From CAJGBR01 sp045637425 (GTDB lineage Bacteria; Bacteroidota; Bacteroidia; Bacteroidales; Rikenellaceae), in NCBI GenBank assembly GCA_045637425.1, contig JAZTZL010000032.1, positions 62,001-126,000 of the forward strand: a stretch of 64,000 nucleotides of DNA. The letters run 5' to 3'. The notes under the pieces are model-generated. The model saw only the letters and a program-made list of their open reading frames with translations. It searched no databases and was not told the DNA's origin. Within the stretch, counting starts at the first letter, position 1. Every line of letters begins with the position of its first letter. Positions 62,921 to 64,000 of the stretch are shown here, piece after piece. Made by a program: the position numbers and the translations under genes.

Positions 62921-62975
62921 AAGGTGGAAAGATTTGGCTGCTTGCAACCACGTTAAAAAAATGCTAAAATAATCG
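62921..62975 (+). promoter_or_regulatory. SAM-II-like riboswitch aptamer upstream of metK
   Basis: About 15 bases after the promoter, GTGG (62924-62927) pairs with CCAC (62948-62951), enclosing a 20-base loop that contains GATTT and CTTGCAA. GTTAAA and TGCTAAAA follow. The known SAM-II pseudoknot has the same order: stem, GAUUU, UUGCAA, stem, a UAAA stretch, GCUAAA. GCA in the loop can pair with the downstream TGC to form the pseudoknot. The gene behind it is metK, whose product makes SAM. Two further hairpins follow (GCAGAA/TTCTGC, about 63001-63030; TCTCGC/GCGAGA, about 63052-63068), the latter near the start codon. The match is by eye. Confidence 0.65.
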
Positions 62976-63083
62976 CATTTCTAATATCACGCAGAAAGCT
63001 GATTTTATGTAGATTCTGCAACTTTTCACCCATTTGTTTATTGTTGAATTTCTCGCCAGGTGCGAGAGTAAAATTTGAATGTA

Positions 63084-64000
63084 ATGGGATTTTTATTCAC
63101 ATCTGAATCTGTTTCGGAAGGCCACCCAGATAAAGTAGCCGACCAAATCTCCGATGCAATATTGGACCAATATCTCACACGAGATGCCAATGCAAAGGTT
63201 GCGTGCGAAACATTGTGCACAACAGGTCTTGCCGTAGTAGCAGGTGAAATCTGCTCTGATGCGACAATAGACGTGCAGAAAACCGTACGCGAAGTAATCA
63301 AACGAATCGGTTACACAAAATCTGAATATCGCTTCGACGCCGAGTCGTGCGGAGTTCTCAACGCACTGCACGAACAATCGCCTGACATCAACCGTGGCGT
63401 AGTAAGAGAAGAGTTGCTGGAACAAGGCGCAGGCGACCAAGGTATTATGTTCGGATATGCTTGTAACGAATCGCGCGACCTGATGCCCGCATCACTTGTG
63501 CTGGCGCAAATCTTGTTGCTCGAACTTGCAGAGATTCGCCGCCAAGGTGAACTGATGCCATACCTCAGACCTGATGCAAAGAGTCAGGTTACAATAGAAT
63601 ACAATGACGACCGTACTCCGAATCGTGTTCACACAATCGTTGTTTCGACTCAACACGACGAGTTTATGGACGACGACTCGGCAATGGTAGAAAAAATCAC
63701 TGCCGATGTGAGAAACATTTTGATTCCAAGAGTCAAAGAGCGTCTTAACAAAATGGGTGACGATAAGTTGGCTGCCCTTTTTGATGACAACTTCAAACTG
63801 CTGGTTAATCCTACGGGCAAGTTCGTAATCGGAGGTCCGCACGGCGACTCGGGTTTGACAGGCCGCAAGATTATTGTTGATACCTACGGCGGCAAGGGAG
63901 CACACGGCGGTGGAGCCTTCTCGGGTAAGGACTCGTCGAAAGTAGACCGCTCGGCTGCATACGCAGTTAGACATATTGCGAAGAATATGGTTGCGGCAGG
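63084..64000 (+). CDS. metK: S-adenosylmethionine synthetase, partial (C-terminus beyond window)
   Basis: MetK makes SAM from methionine and ATP. The frame opens at ATG 63084 with [21 protein letters not shown], the invariant start, and is open to the window end (about 305 residues seen). Also visible are [12 protein letters not shown] (ATP-binding signature), [32 protein letters not shown] and [25 protein letters not shown]. The remaining C-terminal part is outside the window. A SAM-II-like element in the leader suggests feedback control by its product. Confidence 0.96.
   Translation, partial: MGFLFTSESVSEGHPDKVADQISDAILDQYLTRDANAKVACETLCTTGLAVVAGEICSDATIDVQKTVREVIKRIGYTKSEYRFDAESCGVLNALHEQSPDINRGVVREELLEQGAGDQGIMFGYACNESRDLMPASLVLAQILLLELAEIRRQGELMPYLRPDAKSQVTIEYNDDRTPNRVHTIVVSTQHDEFMDDDSAMVEKITADVRNILIPRVKERLNKMGDDKLAALFDDNFKLLVNPTGKFVIGGPHGDSGLTGRKIIVDTYGGKGAHGGGAFSGKDSSKVDRSAAYAVRHIAKNMVAA

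Noticed and set aside
1..64000. CRISPR arrays, insertion sequences, rRNA operons
   Set aside because: No regularly spaced direct repeats, transposase genes with terminal inverted repeats, or rRNA sequence were seen.

Overview
The window is ordinary chromosome of a member of the Bacteroidota, most likely order Bacteroidales. Two things point there. First, promoters repeatedly show the Bacteroidetes -7 element TAnnTTTG, in the best cases with TTTG 19-21 bases upstream. Second, many gene families are typical of the phylum: DUF3822, the PUR/DUF3276 protein, DUF4923, PepSY-like periplasmic proteins, head-GIN/DUF2807, an IspG with an insert domain, and an EtfB-EtfA-acyl-CoA dehydrogenase operon. 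I cannot fix the family or genus from sequence alone. Names below rest on reading motifs; no database search was run.

Layout. 1-3716 (minus): four co-directional genes that look like part of a phage-tail-like module; the module runs off the left edge. 4039-8172: ispG, a UbiB/AarF kinase-like gene, a chloramphenicol-acetyltransferase-like gene and tRNA-His. 8457-14172: purA, an OmpA/glycine-zipper lipoprotein and the etfB-etfA-acyl-CoA dehydrogenase operon. 14389-21327: a long plus-strand run of yihY-like, DUF2520, kdsC, era, then a three-gene set of Ser/Thr kinase-like protein, vWA (MIDAS) protein and pseudokinase with WG repeats. 21518-27992: PUR protein, gcvT, a small secreted protein, rplS, a Na/Pi cotransporter and a cysteine-desulfidase-like (UPF0597) enzyme. 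28161-40326: AddA-like and AddB-like recombination nuclease subunits, separated by rsmD/DUF3822, a RecD-like helicase, folC and mntP. 40434-46332 (minus): glycosyltransferase, LpxL-like acyltransferase, inositol monophosphatase, DUF389 protein, rsmI and an acidic protein of unknown function. 46377-56224 (minus): a tight operon of glutamine cyclotransferase-like lipoprotein, metH, metF, ygiQ and a TonB-dependent receptor. 56352-62710: DUF4923 protein, small secreted protein, class I fumarase, cardiolipin synthase, outer-membrane beta-barrel and an interrupted PepSY-like protein. metK starts at 63084 behind a SAM-II-like aptamer and runs off the right edge.

How genes fit together. Most are housekeeping: isoprenoid, purine, one-carbon/methionine, folate, fumarate metabolism, rRNA modification and envelope lipid assembly. 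metH, metF and folC feed the methyl cycle, and metK consumes its methionine under a putative SAM switch. AddA and AddB would form one double-strand-break-resecting nuclease although their genes are about 6 kb apart.

The best candidates for under-described biology are the kinase/vWA/pseudokinase-WG triad (17925-21327), two promoter-leader-terminator arrangements suggesting small RNAs or attenuators (22075-22195 minus; 24626-24792 plus), the SAM-II-like element before metK, the PepSY-like protein split by a repeat-bearing insertion, and the tail-like module at the left edge.
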